A stretch of 64,000 bases of DNA from Chryseobacterium sp. (GTDB lineage Bacteria; Bacteroidota; Bacteroidia; Flavobacteriales; Weeksellaceae), in the NCBI RefSeq assembly GCF_008014695.1, contig NZ_VOXE01000001.1, positions 434,001 through 498,000 on the forward strand. Reading direction: 5' to 3'. Of the stretch, positions 51,165-60,520 are shown piece after piece. Position 1 is the first letter of the stretch. Every line of letters begins with the position of its first letter. The translations under genes and the position numbers were made by a program. The notes beneath the pieces were generated by a model, which was not told the origin of the DNA, did no database searches, and saw only the letters and a list, made by a program, of their open reading frames with translations.

Positions 51165-54100
51165 ATGAAAAGAAACGACATAAAAACAATCCTCGTTATC
51201 GGGTCCGGGCCGATCATCATCGGTCAGGCTGCTGAATTCGATTACGCAGGAACTCAGGCCTGTTTGGCACTGCGAGAAGAAGGATATAAGGTGATTCTGA
51301 TCAATTCAAATCCCGCCACCATCATGACCGACGTTGAAATTGCCGACAAAGTGTATATCGAGCCGATTTCCCTTCCGTTTGTGAGCCATATCATCAGAAA
51401 AGAAAGGCCGGATGCGCTCTTACCCACTCTGGGCGGTCAAACCGGACTCAACATGGCGGTGGAATTGCAGAACTCCGGAATTCTGGAGGAATGCAAAGTG
51501 GAAGTTCTAGGAACCAAACTTTCCGCTATCAATCAGGCGGAAGACCGCGATTTGTTCCGCGAACTCATGAGGGAACTTAATGAACCGGTTCCGGATTCCG
51601 ATATTGTGAATACCGTTCAGGGTGCTTTGGAATTTGCCCAGAACATCGGTTATCCGGTGATCGTCCGTCCTGCCTTTACAATGGGCGGAACCGGTGGCGG
51701 AATCGCTGCCAATGAAGAGGAACTGAAAGAAATTGCCAGTTTCGGTCTCAAATATTCACCCGTAACCCAGTGTCTGATCGAGAAATCCATTGCCGGATTC
51801 AAAGAAATTGAGTACGAAGTGATGCGCGACAAAAACGATAATGCAATCGTGGTCTGCAACATGGAAAATATCGATCCGGTCGGAATTCACACCGGAGATT
51901 CCATTGTAGTGGCACCGTCGCAGACTTTATCGGACCGCGAATACCAGATGCTGAGAAATGCATCGTTAAAAATTATCCGTGCACTCGGAATTGAGGGCGG
52001 CTGTAACGTTCAGCTGGCTTTAGATCCAAACTCTTTTGATTACTACATTATTGAAGTGAATCCGCGGGTTTCCCGGTCTTCGGCTCTGGCGAGTAAAGCA
52101 ACGGGTTATCCGATTGCGAAAATTGCGGCAAAAATTGCGGTGGGTTTAACGTTGGATGAAATTATGAATCCGGTTACAGGGAAGACTTACGCTTGTTTTG
52201 AACCTGCTTTGGATTATGTTGTGACGAAATTTCCAAGATTTCCTTTTGATAAATTCGAGACTGCAGACCGCCGGCTTTCCACCCAAATGAAAGCCACGGG
52301 TGAAGTGATGGCCATCGGAAGAAATTTTGAGGAATCGTTGCAGAAAGCCATCCGTTCTCTGGAAACCGGTTTAAGACATATCGGTCTGAAATCCAAGCAG
52401 GCAGAAGAGCTGACCGACGAAGAAATTGAAAGAAGAATACGTGTGTGCGATGACGAAAGGTTATTCATCATTGGTGATGCTTTGCGGAGAGGCTACGACT
52501 GGGAAAAAATTGTGGAATGGAGCAAGATCGATAAATTCTTTATCTGGAAAATCAAAAAACTGATTGATTTTGAAAAAGTCATTGCCGAAAACAAATTCGA
52601 TACTGAGATATTGCTGAAAGCGAAAAAACTCGGTTTTTCAGATTTCAGCATCGCCCATTTATGGGATTCAAGCCAAAAAGAAATTTTTGAGTTCAGAAGA
52701 ACCAACGCTGTGATGCCGGTTTATAAAATGGTGGATACCTGTGCTGCCGAGTTCGAAAGTGAAACGCCGTATTTCTACGGAACGTATGAAGAAGAAAACG
52801 AAAGCGTTCCTTCAGACCGCGAAAAAATCATCGTTCTGGGTTCCGGACCCATCAGAATCGGGCAGGGTGTTGAGTTTGATTATGCGACGGTACACTCGGT
52901 TTGGGCAATTAAAGAAATGGGTTACGAAGCTATCATCATCAACAACAATCCGGAAACGGTTTCCACCGATTTCTCGATTTCAGACAAACTTTATTTCGAG
53001 CCTTTAACTGAAGAAGATGTGATGAACATCATCGAACTCGAAAAACCAAAAGGCGTTGTGGTACAGTTCGGCGGGCAAACAGCCATTAATCTGGCAGATA
53101 AACTGGCGGCACACGGCGTAAAGATTTTGGGAACTTCGTTGGAAGACCTTGATCGTGCCGAAAACCGAAATAAATTTGAAGCCGCCCTTCAGGAACTCGG
53201 AATTCCACAGCCTTTGGGAAAAACCTGCTTCACGAAAGAGGAAGCTTTGGTTATCGCCAACGAAATCGGATTCCCGGTATTGGTTCGTCCGAGTTATGTT
53301 TTGGGCGGAAGAGCCATGGAAATTGTGTACGACGAGAAAGAACTCGATTATTATATGACGAATGCGGTGAAGGAAAATTCGGAGCATCCGATCCTCATCG
53401 ACCGTTATTTGACCGGAAAAGAAGTGGAAGTAGATGCCATTTCTGATGGCGAGACCGTTGTAATTCCGGGAATCATGGAACATATCGAAAGGGCAGGAGT
53501 GCATTCCGGCGACTCCATCGCGGTGTATCCGCCGCAGAATATTGACCAGAGACAGATCGATATGCTCGTTGATTATACCGAAAGGCTGGCAAAAGGCTTG
53601 AATGTCATCGGTCTGATGAATATTCAGTATGTTTTGTACGAAGGGGAGGTGTATGTGATTGAGGTAAATCCGCGATCGAGCAGAACCGTACCTTTCCTTT
53701 CAAAAATTACCGAAATCCCGATGGCCAATCTCGCTACGAAAGTGATTCTCGGTCAAAAGTTGAAAGATCTGGGCTATAAAAACGGCCTGGCTCCTGTGAA
53801 GGAGGGGATTTTTGTAAAAGTTCCGGTATTTTCTTTCTCCAAATTAACGAAAGTGGATATCTCGCTCGGTCCGGAAATGAAATCCACTGGAGAAGTGATG
53901 GGCAAAGACACGACGCTCGAAAAAGCGCTTTACAAAGGCCTCATCGGTTCCGGAAGAAAAATGCCGCTGCACGGCGCCATCCTTTTCACCGTTGCCGATA
54001 AACACAAAGAAGAAGCCTGTGAACTTGCCAGACGTTTTCAGGAAATTGGTTTTAAAATCTGGGCGACCGAAGGAACAGCGAATTATTTTCAGGAACACGG

Positions 54101-54347
54101 CGTCAGAACCAAAATCGGTTACAAAATCGAGGAAAACCCGGAAATCAATCTGATTGATCTCATCCAGAAAGGAAAGGTACAGTATATTGTGAACACAATG
54201 ACGAAAGGGAAGCAGTCGGAAAGAGACGGTTTCCAGATCCGAAGAACTTCTGTCGAGAACGGCGTTCCATGTCTGACTTCAATGGATACCGTGGAAGCGA
54301 TTCTGAAAGTGATTGAAAGTATGAGTTTCAAGATGGAAAAAATGTAG
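51165..54347 (+). CDS. carB: Carbamoyl phosphate synthase large chain
   Basis: 1060 residues with the duplicated structure of the large chain: first ATP-grasp half opening [20 protein letters not shown], second half opening [20 protein letters not shown] (near residue 552), and a C-terminal MGS-like allosteric domain (about 930-1060; [12 protein letters not shown]). It makes carbamoyl phosphate from bicarbonate, ammonia and two ATP, feeding both pyrimidine and arginine synthesis. Transcription ends at the strong hairpin 54361-54398. Confidence 0.98.
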   Translation: MKRNDIKTILVIGSGPIIIGQAAEFDYAGTQACLALREEGYKVILINSNPATIMTDVEIADKVYIEPISLPFVSHIIRKERPDALLPTLGGQTGLNMAVELQNSGILEECKVEVLGTKLSAINQAEDRDLFRELMRELNEPVPDSDIVNTVQGALEFAQNIGYPVIVRPAFTMGGTGGGIAANEEELKEIASFGLKYSPVTQCLIEKSIAGFKEIEYEVMRDKNDNAIVVCNMENIDPVGIHTGDSIVVAPSQTLSDREYQMLRNASLKIIRALGIEGGCNVQLALDPNSFDYYIIEVNPRVSRSSALASKATGYPIAKIAAKIAVGLTLDEIMNPVTGKTYACFEPALDYVVTKFPRFPFDKFETADRRLSTQMKATGEVMAIGRNFEESLQKAIRSLETGLRHIGLKSKQAEELTDEEIERRIRVCDDERLFIIGDALRRGYDWEKIVEWSKIDKFFIWKIKKLIDFEKVIAENKFDTEILLKAKKLGFSDFSIAHLWDSSQKEIFEFRRTNAVMPVYKMVDTCAAEFESETPYFYGTYEEENESVPSDREKIIVLGSGPIRIGQGVEFDYATVHSVWAIKEMGYEAIIINNNPETVSTDFSISDKLYFEPLTEEDVMNIIELEKPKGVVVQFGGQTAINLADKLAAHGVKILGTSLEDLDRAENRNKFEAALQELGIPQPLGKTCFTKEEALVIANEIGFPVLVRPSYVLGGRAMEIVYDEKELDYYMTNAVKENSEHPILIDRYLTGKEVEVDAISDGETVVIPGIMEHIERAGVHSGDSIAVYPPQNIDQRQIDMLVDYTERLAKGLNVIGLMNIQYVLYEGEVYVIEVNPRSSRTVPFLSKITEIPMANLATKVILGQKLKDLGYKNGLAPVKEGIFVKVPVFSFSKLTKVDISLGPEMKSTGEVMGKDTTLEKALYKGLIGSGRKMPLHGAILFTVADKHKEEACELARRFQEIGFKIWATEGTANYFQEHGVRTKIGYKIEENPEINLIDLIQKGKVQYIVNTMTKGKQSERDGFQIRRTSVENGVPCLTSMDTVEAILKVIESMSFKMEKM

Positions 54348-54360
54348 AATATTCATCTGT

Positions 54361-54398
54361 AAATGCAAAAACGCGCCGAAAGGCGCGTTTTTGCATTT
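54361..54398. terminator. Bidirectional terminator
   Basis: A perfect 17-bp inverted repeat (AAATGCAAAAACGCGCC with its complement) closes a GAAA tetraloop. With A runs on one side and T runs on the other it can end both carB (+) and the anti-sigma gene (-, ending at 54412). Confidence 0.9.
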
Positions 54399-54411
54399 TT
54401 AAATCTGTTGG

Positions 54412-55197
54412 TTATATCTCACCCATTACATACATTTCCTCCATCGTTGGAGTAGGATTACCTCCTTTTTTCTCCAGTGTTATGGCAAAAGCCTGTGCGT
54501 TACTCACTGATTTCATGGCCTGAATGGTGGAATCGCTTTCTGTTTCATACATTCCCATATCCACAGGTTTACCATTTACGATGGCCCAAAGCTGATACTG
54601 TTTTCCTTCCGGAGCTTCCGGCAGGTTTTTGATGTCCAGATAAACTTTGTTGGATTGATCCCAATACACTTCAGCCAAAAGATCCGGATGTGTTTCCACA
54701 CCTTTCAGCGGGATCTTTCTTGAATTTTTGAGCACGGTATTGATTTCTTCCAGAGATGAAATTTTACCTGTTAATTCGGTATTGTTTTTCGCAAAATCTT
54801 CAATCTGCTGATTTTTTAAATTTACTTCATAACCCAGCCACCCCACCACAAGTATTGCAGCTGCAGATGCGACCTTCATCCACGTTGGGTAATGACTTTT
54901 TTCTGAAACAAGAGTCCGGTGTTTTGAAATTGGAATTATCGGAGTCTCCTCTTTAGAGCTGGATTCGGCATTTCCGAACTGTATTTTTTTAAGAATTTCT
55001 GCTTTCAAATGAGACGGCGGTTTAACTGCCTGCTCCGTGGCTAGATGTTCCAGGGTCTGCTGCGCTTCGAAAACTGCATTTCTTACTTCAACATTATTTT
55101 TCATCACACATTCCAGAATAGAAGATTCCTCCGCGGAGAGAATTCCCATGGTGTAAGCTTCGATAACGCCTGATGATATGTATGTTTTAATATCCAA
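54412..55197 (-). CDS. Anti-sigma factor of the RskA type
   Basis: 261 residues. An N-terminal ~70-residue helical domain (SSGVIEAYTMGILSAEE) binds the sigma factor, a single span lies at about 104-122 (VASAAAILVVGWLGYEV), and the C-terminal RskA-like domain is periplasmic (KVYLDIKNLPEAPEGKQYQLWAI and GNPTPTMEEMYVMG). No zinc-binding HxxxCxxC is visible. It lies one base after the stop of its sigma factor and shares its operon. Confidence 0.9.
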   Translation of the reverse strand: MDIKTYISSGVIEAYTMGILSAEESSILECVMKNNVEVRNAVFEAQQTLEHLATEQAVKPPSHLKAEILKKIQFGNAESSSKEETPIIPISKHRTLVSEKSHYPTWMKVASAAAILVVGWLGYEVNLKNQQIEDFAKNNTELTGKISSLEEINTVLKNSRKIPLKGVETHPDLLAEVYWDQSNKVYLDIKNLPEAPEGKQYQLWAIVNGKPVDMGMYETESDSTIQAMKSVSNAQAFAITLEKKGGNPTPTMEEMYVMGEI

Positions 55198-55198
55198 C

Positions 55199-55780
55199 TT
55201 AATTAATAATAAAAAATAACAGAATTACTTTATAATTCTCAAGAATTTTTGCGAGTTCCAAAAGGGCAGCTCTGGTTCTTGTTTTTACTGTTCCCAAAGG
55301 AATTCCAAGTTCACTGGAAATTTCTTCCTGTGTAAATCCTTCAAAATATCCTTTGTTAATGACATTTCTATAATCTTCTCTTAAAGTGTTCACTGCATTC
55401 TGCACTTCATTGAATTCGTGTTTCTGTTCTGTTGAAAGCTTCTCACTCTCATTTACGAAATCGGGAATGCTTTGGTTTTGCAGGTCGTTCTGGAAAGATT
55501 TTGATTTTAGCCGGTCGATGGCAGAATTTCTGGCGATATTCAGCATCCAGGTATATAGCGATGCTTTGTTTTCATCAAAGGTGGAGAAGGAATTCCAGAT
55601 TTTCACAAAAGTATCCTGTAAAACTTCATTGGACTCTTCCTGATAATGCAGCACCCGGAGAATTACACCGTACAGTGCACCGGAATAATGCTCATAAAGG
55701 TAATTAAAACCGGCTTCGTCCTTACTTCTCAGTAAAGATAAAAGCTGTTCCGGCGAAAGTTGACCTTTTTTCAATATCAT
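55199..55780 (-). CDS. ECF-type sigma-70 family factor
   Basis: 193 residues: region 2 near 20-90 (YEHYSGALYGVILRVL through FDENKASLYTWMLNIARN) and region 4 near 120-180 (EEISSELGIPLGTVKTRTRAALLEL). No region 1 or 3, as in ECF factors; group is SigK-like. The anti-sigma gene follows immediately. It diverges from msrB with 90 bases between the start codons, and may control that gene and itself. Confidence 0.93.
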   Translation of the reverse strand: MILKKGQLSPEQLLSLLRSKDEAGFNYLYEHYSGALYGVILRVLHYQEESNEVLQDTFVKIWNSFSTFDENKASLYTWMLNIARNSAIDRLKSKSFQNDLQNQSIPDFVNESEKLSTEQKHEFNEVQNAVNTLREDYRNVINKGYFEGFTQEEISSELGIPLGTVKTRTRAALLELAKILENYKVILLFFIIN

Positions 55781-55870
55781 TATTCGGTTCCAAAAATAGT
55801 TTTTTTTTCGTTATAAAAATCCAAATCACAGGTGGATTCGTAAATATTTTAAAACCCAACACTTTAAAAC

Positions 55871-56404
55871 ATGAAAAAATTAATTAAAATGTCGGTCTTT
55901 ATTGTTTTTGGTGCCGGTATTTTTCAAAATATCGATGCCCAGAAAATTCAGACCGTGAACGGAAAAAAGATTGTCAATCCTTATTACTCCAGAACCGACA
56001 CCCGCATTTTGAAAGTTCAGAATGCTGCCTGGAAAAAAGTCCTGAACGCTGATTTATATGCCGTTTCGAGGCTAAACGATACTGAACGAGCCTTTTCCGG
56101 AAAATATAATAATTTCTCGGGAATTGGAACTTACTATTGTGCAGCCTGCGGAAATGCGCTCTTCCGTTCTGATGCTAAATTTTCCACAACTTGCGGCTGG
56201 CCGAGTTTTTTTGAAACCATACGTCCGAAATCGGTCATCTATAAAACCGACAATACTTATGACATGGAAAGAACGGAAGTGCGCTGCGGAAGATGTGATG
56301 CGCATCTTGGCCATGTATTCGATGACGGTCCGAAACCAACCCGAAAAAGATTCTGCATGAATTCGGTATCATTGGAATTTGAACCTATAAAAAAATCAAA
56401 ATAA
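55871..56404 (+). CDS. msrB: Exported peptide-methionine (R)-S-oxide reductase MsrB
   Basis: 177 residues with an N-terminal signal peptide (MKKLIKMSVFIVFGAGIF), so it should repair oxidised methionine outside the cytoplasm. Zn-binding cysteines 90/93 (CAAC) and 139/142 (CGRC) are present, and the nucleophile Cys162 lies in RFCMNSVSL. The usual second, recycling Cys is not obvious among them, so regeneration may use thioredoxin-like proteins directly. Its divergence from the ECF factor suggests control by that factor. Confidence 0.93.
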   Translation: MKKLIKMSVFIVFGAGIFQNIDAQKIQTVNGKKIVNPYYSRTDTRILKVQNAAWKKVLNADLYAVSRLNDTERAFSGKYNNFSGIGTYYCAACGNALFRSDAKFSTTCGWPSFFETIRPKSVIYKTDNTYDMERTEVRCGRCDAHLGHVFDDGPKPTRKRFCMNSVSLEFEPIKKSK

Positions 56405-56489
56405 ATCAAGAAAATAAATCCGAAAAACAATCTGCTTCGTAAATGATGGTAAGACAAAACATTAATCAATAACATTAAATTTCGCTATT

Positions 56490-57065
56490 ATGAATCTCTT
56501 CAAAATTTCAGCTACAGCCTTGGCGTTTACAATGACGGTGGCAATCGGAACTCAGGCAAATGCACAGAACATTGCCAAAAAACAGAAAACCGTAATGGTC
56601 GGAGGCGCTGCAATGTACCCAACGAAAAATATCGTGGAAAATGCAGTGAATTCGAAAGACCATACCACATTGGTTGCAGCAGTGAAGGCCGCAGGTTTGG
56701 TGGAAACATTACAAAGCGAAGGACCTTTTACAGTTTTAGCTCCTACGAATGCAGCATTCAGTAAACTGCCTGAAGGAACCGTAGAGATGCTGGTTAAGCC
56801 CGAAAACAAAGCTATGCTTACCAAAATTTTGACTTATCATGTGATTCCGGGGAAAATCTCAGCAAAAGACCTTTGGATGTGGACCAAAAAGAATGGCGGA
56901 AAATATACAGCAGAATCAGTGGAAGGCGAAAAATTAACATTCTGGACGAAAGGAAATGATTTGTATGTGACCGACGCAAAAAATAACTCAGCAAAAATTA
57001 CAATAGCAGACGTGAATCAGTCAAACGGAGTGATACACGTGATTGATACCGTCTTGATGCCTTAG
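56490..57065 (+). CDS. Exported fasciclin-domain protein
   Basis: 191 residues with a signal peptide (MNLFKISATALAFTMTVAIG, cleaved after ANA). One fasciclin domain fills the rest: H1 GPFTVLAPTNAAFSKLPEG near 85 and H2 NGVIHVIDTVLMP at the end, with KILTYHVIPGKIS between. Fasciclin domains mediate adhesion or protein contact. It lies 85 bases after msrB on the same strand. Confidence 0.95.
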   Translation: MNLFKISATALAFTMTVAIGTQANAQNIAKKQKTVMVGGAAMYPTKNIVENAVNSKDHTTLVAAVKAAGLVETLQSEGPFTVLAPTNAAFSKLPEGTVEMLVKPENKAMLTKILTYHVIPGKISAKDLWMWTKKNGGKYTAESVEGEKLTFWTKGNDLYVTDAKNNSAKITIADVNQSNGVIHVIDTVLMP

Positions 57066-57093
57066 TTTTCATGGTTTTTAGTTTTTAATGTGG

Positions 57094-57125
57094 GCCGCTT
57101 GATTTTTTAATTAAGCGGCTTTTTT
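57094..57125 (+). terminator. Terminator after the fasciclin gene
   Basis: An 11-bp stem GCCGCTTGATT with AATTAAGCGGC (one G-T pair) and a TTTT loop, followed by six T. Confidence 0.85.
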
Positions 57126-57220
57126 ATTAATATCCAAAAGACTCATTCTTCCAATATGAATAAAATCCCTATATTTAAAACCGCTATAACTAAATCTTAT
57201 CTTAAAAAATTCAATTAAAA

Positions 57221-57808
57221 ATGAAGAAATTATTATTTACTGCACTACTCACGATGTCTATTTCCGCTTATTCCCAATATACGCTTCCGGCCGCCAGTCC
57301 GCGTCAAAAGGTGGAACAGCAGTTTTCCATGACCAAGTTAACTGTTGATTACGGAAGACCGGGGGTAAAAGGAAGAAAAATATTCGGAGAATTGGTGCCA
57401 TTCGGTAAAGTTTGGCGCGCTGGCGCGAATGCTGCAACAAAAATTACTTTTGACCAGTCCGTGAATTTTGGCGGAAAAACAGTTCCCGCCGGAACCTACG
57501 GCTTGTTTGTTATTCCCCAGGAAAAGGAATGGAAAGTGATTCTGAACAAAGATGCGCAACAGTGGGGCGCGTACAGCTTTGATGAAAAACTGAATGTTCT
57601 GGAGGTGACCGTTCCGGTTCAGAAACTGTCAGAAAAACAGGAATGGTTTGAAATGGAGATCAATCCCGTTGATGACGGCGCTGCTGATCTTGTTATGAAA
57701 TGGGATTTTACCAAAGTAGCTATTCCTGTAAAAACCGGAAAGCCTGAAACGGTATCAAAAATTGTTGAAAAACTGAAAGAAATCAAACAGATCGAAACAG
57801 CAAAATAA
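57221..57808 (+). CDS. Exported DUF2911 protein
   Basis: 195 residues with a signal peptide (MKKLLFTALLTMSISAYSQ). The DUF2911 motifs are clear: ASPRQKVEQQFSMTKLTVDYGRP, FGKVWRAGANAATKITF and GTYGLFVIPQEKEW. The family is frequent in Bacteroidota, secreted, and without known activity. It has its own terminator directly downstream. Confidence 0.93.
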   Translation: MKKLLFTALLTMSISAYSQYTLPAASPRQKVEQQFSMTKLTVDYGRPGVKGRKIFGELVPFGKVWRAGANAATKITFDQSVNFGGKTVPAGTYGLFVIPQEKEWKVILNKDAQQWGAYSFDEKLNVLEVTVPVQKLSEKQEWFEMEINPVDDGAADLVMKWDFTKVAIPVKTGKPETVSKIVEKLKEIKQIETAK

Positions 57809-57809
57809 A

Positions 57810-57840
57810 AAGGTGAACTTCGGTTCACTTTTTTTTTTGA
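57810..57840 (+). terminator. UUCG-tetraloop terminator
   Basis: AAGGTGAAC-TTCG-GTTCACTT with a long T run after it. The UUCG loop is very stable. It follows the DUF2911 stop by one base. Confidence 0.9.
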
Positions 57841-57862
57841 AAAATACTTGTCCGTTTTTCGG

Positions 57863-57893
57863 TTGCAAAGGTTTTCAAACAGAATTAATTTTG
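57863..57893 (+). promoter_or_regulatory. Promoter of the Ada-type gene
   Basis: TTG (57863-57865), 20 bases, then TAATTTTG (57886-57893), which fits TAnnTTTG. The gene starts 15 bases further on. Confidence 0.5.
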
Positions 57894-57908
57894 CCTTAAA
57901 TTTACAAC

Positions 57909-58952
57909 ATGGAACTTTCAAATGACATCATGTATAAGGCTTCAGTCGATAAAAATCCTGATTTTGAAGGCGTTTTCTGGATGGGCGTAAAAACCACCGG
58001 TATTTTCTGCCGTCCTATTTGCCGTGCCCGAAAACCAAAACCGGAAAATGTGGAATTTTTTTCAACAACGAAAGCCGCCATCCTGAAAGGTTACCGCCCG
58101 TGCAAAGTCTGCAGACCGCTGGAAAATCCTGATGAAACACCACCGTATATTCAGCAGATCCTGGAAGAACTGCGCGAAGATCCTTCTCTTAAATTTAAAG
58201 ATTTCGATCTCGTAAAACGCGGAATTGAACCCGCAACGATGAGAAGATGGTTCCAGAAAAACCACGGAATGACTTTCCAGAGTTTTCAGCGGATGTTCCG
58301 GCTCAATACGGCTTTTAAAAAACTGCAGCAGGGAGAAAATGTGATCGAAACGGCTTACAATTCGGGATTTGAAAGTTTAAGCGGTTTCAGCGAAAGTTTT
58401 AAAAACATCTTCGGCGTTTCTCCGAAAAATTCCAAAACGCACCGCATTATCGATTTGAAAAGAATTGAAACTCCCCTCGGAACTATGTATGCCGCAGCAT
58501 TGGAGGAAGGAATCTGCATGCTGGAATTTACAGACCGTAAAATGCTGGAAACAGAGTTTAAAGATCTGGCAAAATCGCTGAATGCTACGATTGTTCAGGG
58601 CGAAAATCCACATTTCAAAAAGCTGGAGAAGGAACTGGACTTATATTTTGACGGAAAACTGAGGGAATTTACGGTTCCTTTGGCTCCTGTCGGAACTGAA
58701 TTTCAGAAAAGTGTCTGGAAAATCCTGCAGCAAATCCCATACGGCGAAACCTGGAATTACCGGAAACAATCTGAACTTCTGGGCGATGCAAAAAAAGTGC
58801 GTGCTGTAGCCAATGCGAACGGAATGAACAAAATATCCATACTGATTCCGTGCCACCGGGTAATCGGCAGCAACGGGACTTTAACCGGTTACGGAGGCGG
58901 GATCTGGCGGAAACAGAAACTGCTGGAACTGGAAAAAGCCATTTTATTTTAA
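57909..58952 (+). CDS. ada: Ada-type methyl-phosphotriester/O6-methylguanine repair protein and regulator
   Basis: 347 residues with all three Ada parts: the N-terminal zinc domain with Cys34, Cys38, Cys65 and Cys68 (TTGIFCRPICRARK and GYRPCKVCRP; Cys34 should be the methyl acceptor), an AraC-like HTH around 80-180 (RWFQKNHGMTFQSFQR), and the C-terminal alkyltransferase with active Cys315 in IPCHRVIG. It removes methyl groups from DNA and activates the adaptive response. The neighbours are not the usual alkB or alkA. Confidence 0.94.
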   Translation: MELSNDIMYKASVDKNPDFEGVFWMGVKTTGIFCRPICRARKPKPENVEFFSTTKAAILKGYRPCKVCRPLENPDETPPYIQQILEELREDPSLKFKDFDLVKRGIEPATMRRWFQKNHGMTFQSFQRMFRLNTAFKKLQQGENVIETAYNSGFESLSGFSESFKNIFGVSPKNSKTHRIIDLKRIETPLGTMYAAALEEGICMLEFTDRKMLETEFKDLAKSLNATIVQGENPHFKKLEKELDLYFDGKLREFTVPLAPVGTEFQKSVWKILQQIPYGETWNYRKQSELLGDAKKVRAVANANGMNKISILIPCHRVIGSNGTLTGYGGGIWRKQKLLELEKAILF

Positions 58953-59011
58953 TATTTTAACTAAGAATACCTAACAGAAGGGATGTTTGGTGAGTCAAAG
59001 ACAAAATTATA

Positions 59012-59374
59012 ATGAAAAAATTCAAAATTCAAAAATCGCCTTTTGTTGTTCCTACGAATGACGGGAAACTGATCGAAGAAATCTGGGGGAACTCCACCGG
59101 AAACACCAATATTTCTGTCGCGCACATGATCGCGCCGCCGGATTGGAGCGAACCGCATCAGACGCCCGAATTCGATGAAATCACCTACATCATCAAAGGA
59201 AAAAAACAGTTTGAAATTGATGGAGAAACCCTTGTTCTGGAAGCCGGGCAAAGCATTTTAATTGAAAAAGGCGCCAGAATCCGCTACAGCAATCCTTTTG
59301 AAGAATCCTGCGAATATCTGGCGATCTGTCTGCCGGCTTTTTCGATGGATCTGGTGAACCGGGAAGAGAAATAA
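59012..59374 (+). CDS. Cupin-domain protein
   Basis: 120 residues forming one cupin barrel. Both motifs are readable: DWSEPHQTPEFDEITYIIKG and the second GQSILIEKGARIRYSNP. Metal-binding residues in motif 1 include His and Glu (PHQTPEFDE), so it may bind a metal, but no activity can be named. It follows ada by 59 bases and is convergent with the HAD gene. Confidence 0.9.
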   Translation: MKKFKIQKSPFVVPTNDGKLIEEIWGNSTGNTNISVAHMIAPPDWSEPHQTPEFDEITYIIKGKKQFEIDGETLVLEAGQSILIEKGARIRYSNPFEESCEYLAICLPAFSMDLVNREEK

Positions 59375-59387
59375 CCTGTTTTTGTTT

Positions 59388-60038
59388 TTAAAAATTCAGG
59401 CCCAAACTTCGGAGTTCCTTTTCCAGATCGGTGTCTTCTGTAGTATGAACGGTTACAAATCCAAGGCTTTCAGCGACTTCAATATTTTTCGGATTATCGT
59501 CGATGAAGACCGATTCTTGGGGAATCAGTTCATATCTTTCCAGCAGGACTTCCCAGATTTTCGGGTCGGGTTTGATGAGTTTCTCACTTCCTGAAACCAC
59601 GATTCTGCCTTTGAAAGCATTGAAAAAATCATAATTTTCCAGGGCGTACGGAAAAGTCTCTGCCGACCAGTTCGTGAGGCCGAAGAGTTCATATTCCGAC
59701 GCTTCCAGTTTTCTTAAAACTTCAACATTTTGAGGGATATCTGATTTCAGCATCGTGGTCCAGTTGTCGTAGTAAGCGCGCAGTTCCTTTTCCCATTCCG
59801 GAAATTTCGCGATCTGTAGGGCGGTTCCTTCAGCCAAAGTGCGGCCGCGGTCCTGTTCCGCATTCCATTCATCTTCAGCGATGTGTTTCAGGAAGTATTC
59901 CATTTTTTCATCGTCATTGAAATAATCTCTGAAAAAATAGCGCGGATTCCAGTCCATGACCACACCTCCGAAGTCGAAAATAATATTTTTTAGCGGTGCA
60001 GAAGGGCTCATACTTAAATCTGTATTGGGAGTACTCAT
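59388..60038 (-). CDS. HAD superfamily phosphatase (class IA)
   Basis: 216 residues from the ATG at 60036-60038; a frame to 60083 exists without a better start. The HAD motifs are present: FDFGGVVMDW (motif I, where the second Asp of DxD is replaced by Gly-Gly as in some members), FGLTNWSAET (II), and KPDPKIWEV through VFIDDNPKNIE (III/IV). Note that motif I reads DFGGV, so the first Asp is kept and the +2 residue is Gly; this is typical for epoxide-hydrolase-like/ YihX-like HADs. Substrate unknown. Confidence 0.9.
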   Translation of the reverse strand: MSTPNTDLSMSPSAPLKNIIFDFGGVVMDWNPRYFFRDYFNDDEKMEYFLKHIAEDEWNAEQDRGRTLAEGTALQIAKFPEWEKELRAYYDNWTTMLKSDIPQNVEVLRKLEASEYELFGLTNWSAETFPYALENYDFFNAFKGRIVVSGSEKLIKPDPKIWEVLLERYELIPQESVFIDDNPKNIEVAESLGFVTVHTTEDTDLEKELRSLGLNF

Positions 60039-60083
60039 ATGAATTCGTTTTATAATTGATGTTAAAAAATCTTTCTGAAACAA

Positions 60084-60518
60084 CTAAAATTCCGGCTTGC
60101 TGAATGTATAGGAGTTGTCATTAAATTTCGCAAAAATATGCTGCAGGCCGTTGCTTAGAATGATTTCTTCGGCACCGATGATGGAATTATATCGCGCCAT
60201 CTGTTCAAAAGTTTTTTCAGTAAGCTTAATCTTCGGCGCTTTGCATTCTACAAGAATTTTAGGAACTGTTTTTTCCGTCACCAACAGGTCAATTCTCTTT
60301 GTGGTTCCGTTCAGTTCCAGCTTTTTTTCAAGGACTAAAGAAGATAAATTCCGGCCTTTTCGAAAATGGAAATAATGCACCCAATGCTGGCGTACCCATT
60401 CTTCAGGCGTAAGCAGGAGCCAGGTTTTCCGGACCAGATCATAAATAAAAAACTTATCTTTGTCACTCCTGATTTGGAAATCAAAAGTATGCTCAAAATT
60501 CAGTTCCGGAAGTTGCAT
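60084..60518 (-). CDS. HsdR N-terminal-like nuclease-fold protein
   Basis: 144 residues matching the type I restriction HsdR_N domain in isolation: VRKTWLLLTPEEWVRQHWVHYF, then the PD-(D/E)xK core KRIDLLVTEK...ILVECKAPK, then helix TFEQMARYNSIIGA. The catalytic Asp, Glu and Lys (D, ECK) are present. No helicase, HsdM or HsdS is nearby. Standalone copies of this kind are common in Bacteroidota; role unknown. Starts two bases from the divergent holA gene. Confidence 0.88.
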   Translation of the reverse strand: MQLPELNFEHTFDFQIRSDKDKFFIYDLVRKTWLLLTPEEWVRQHWVHYFHFRKGRNLSSLVLEKKLELNGTTKRIDLLVTEKTVPKILVECKAPKIKLTEKTFEQMARYNSIIGAEEIILSNGLQHIFAKFNDNSYTFSKPEF

Positions 60519-60520
60519 TT

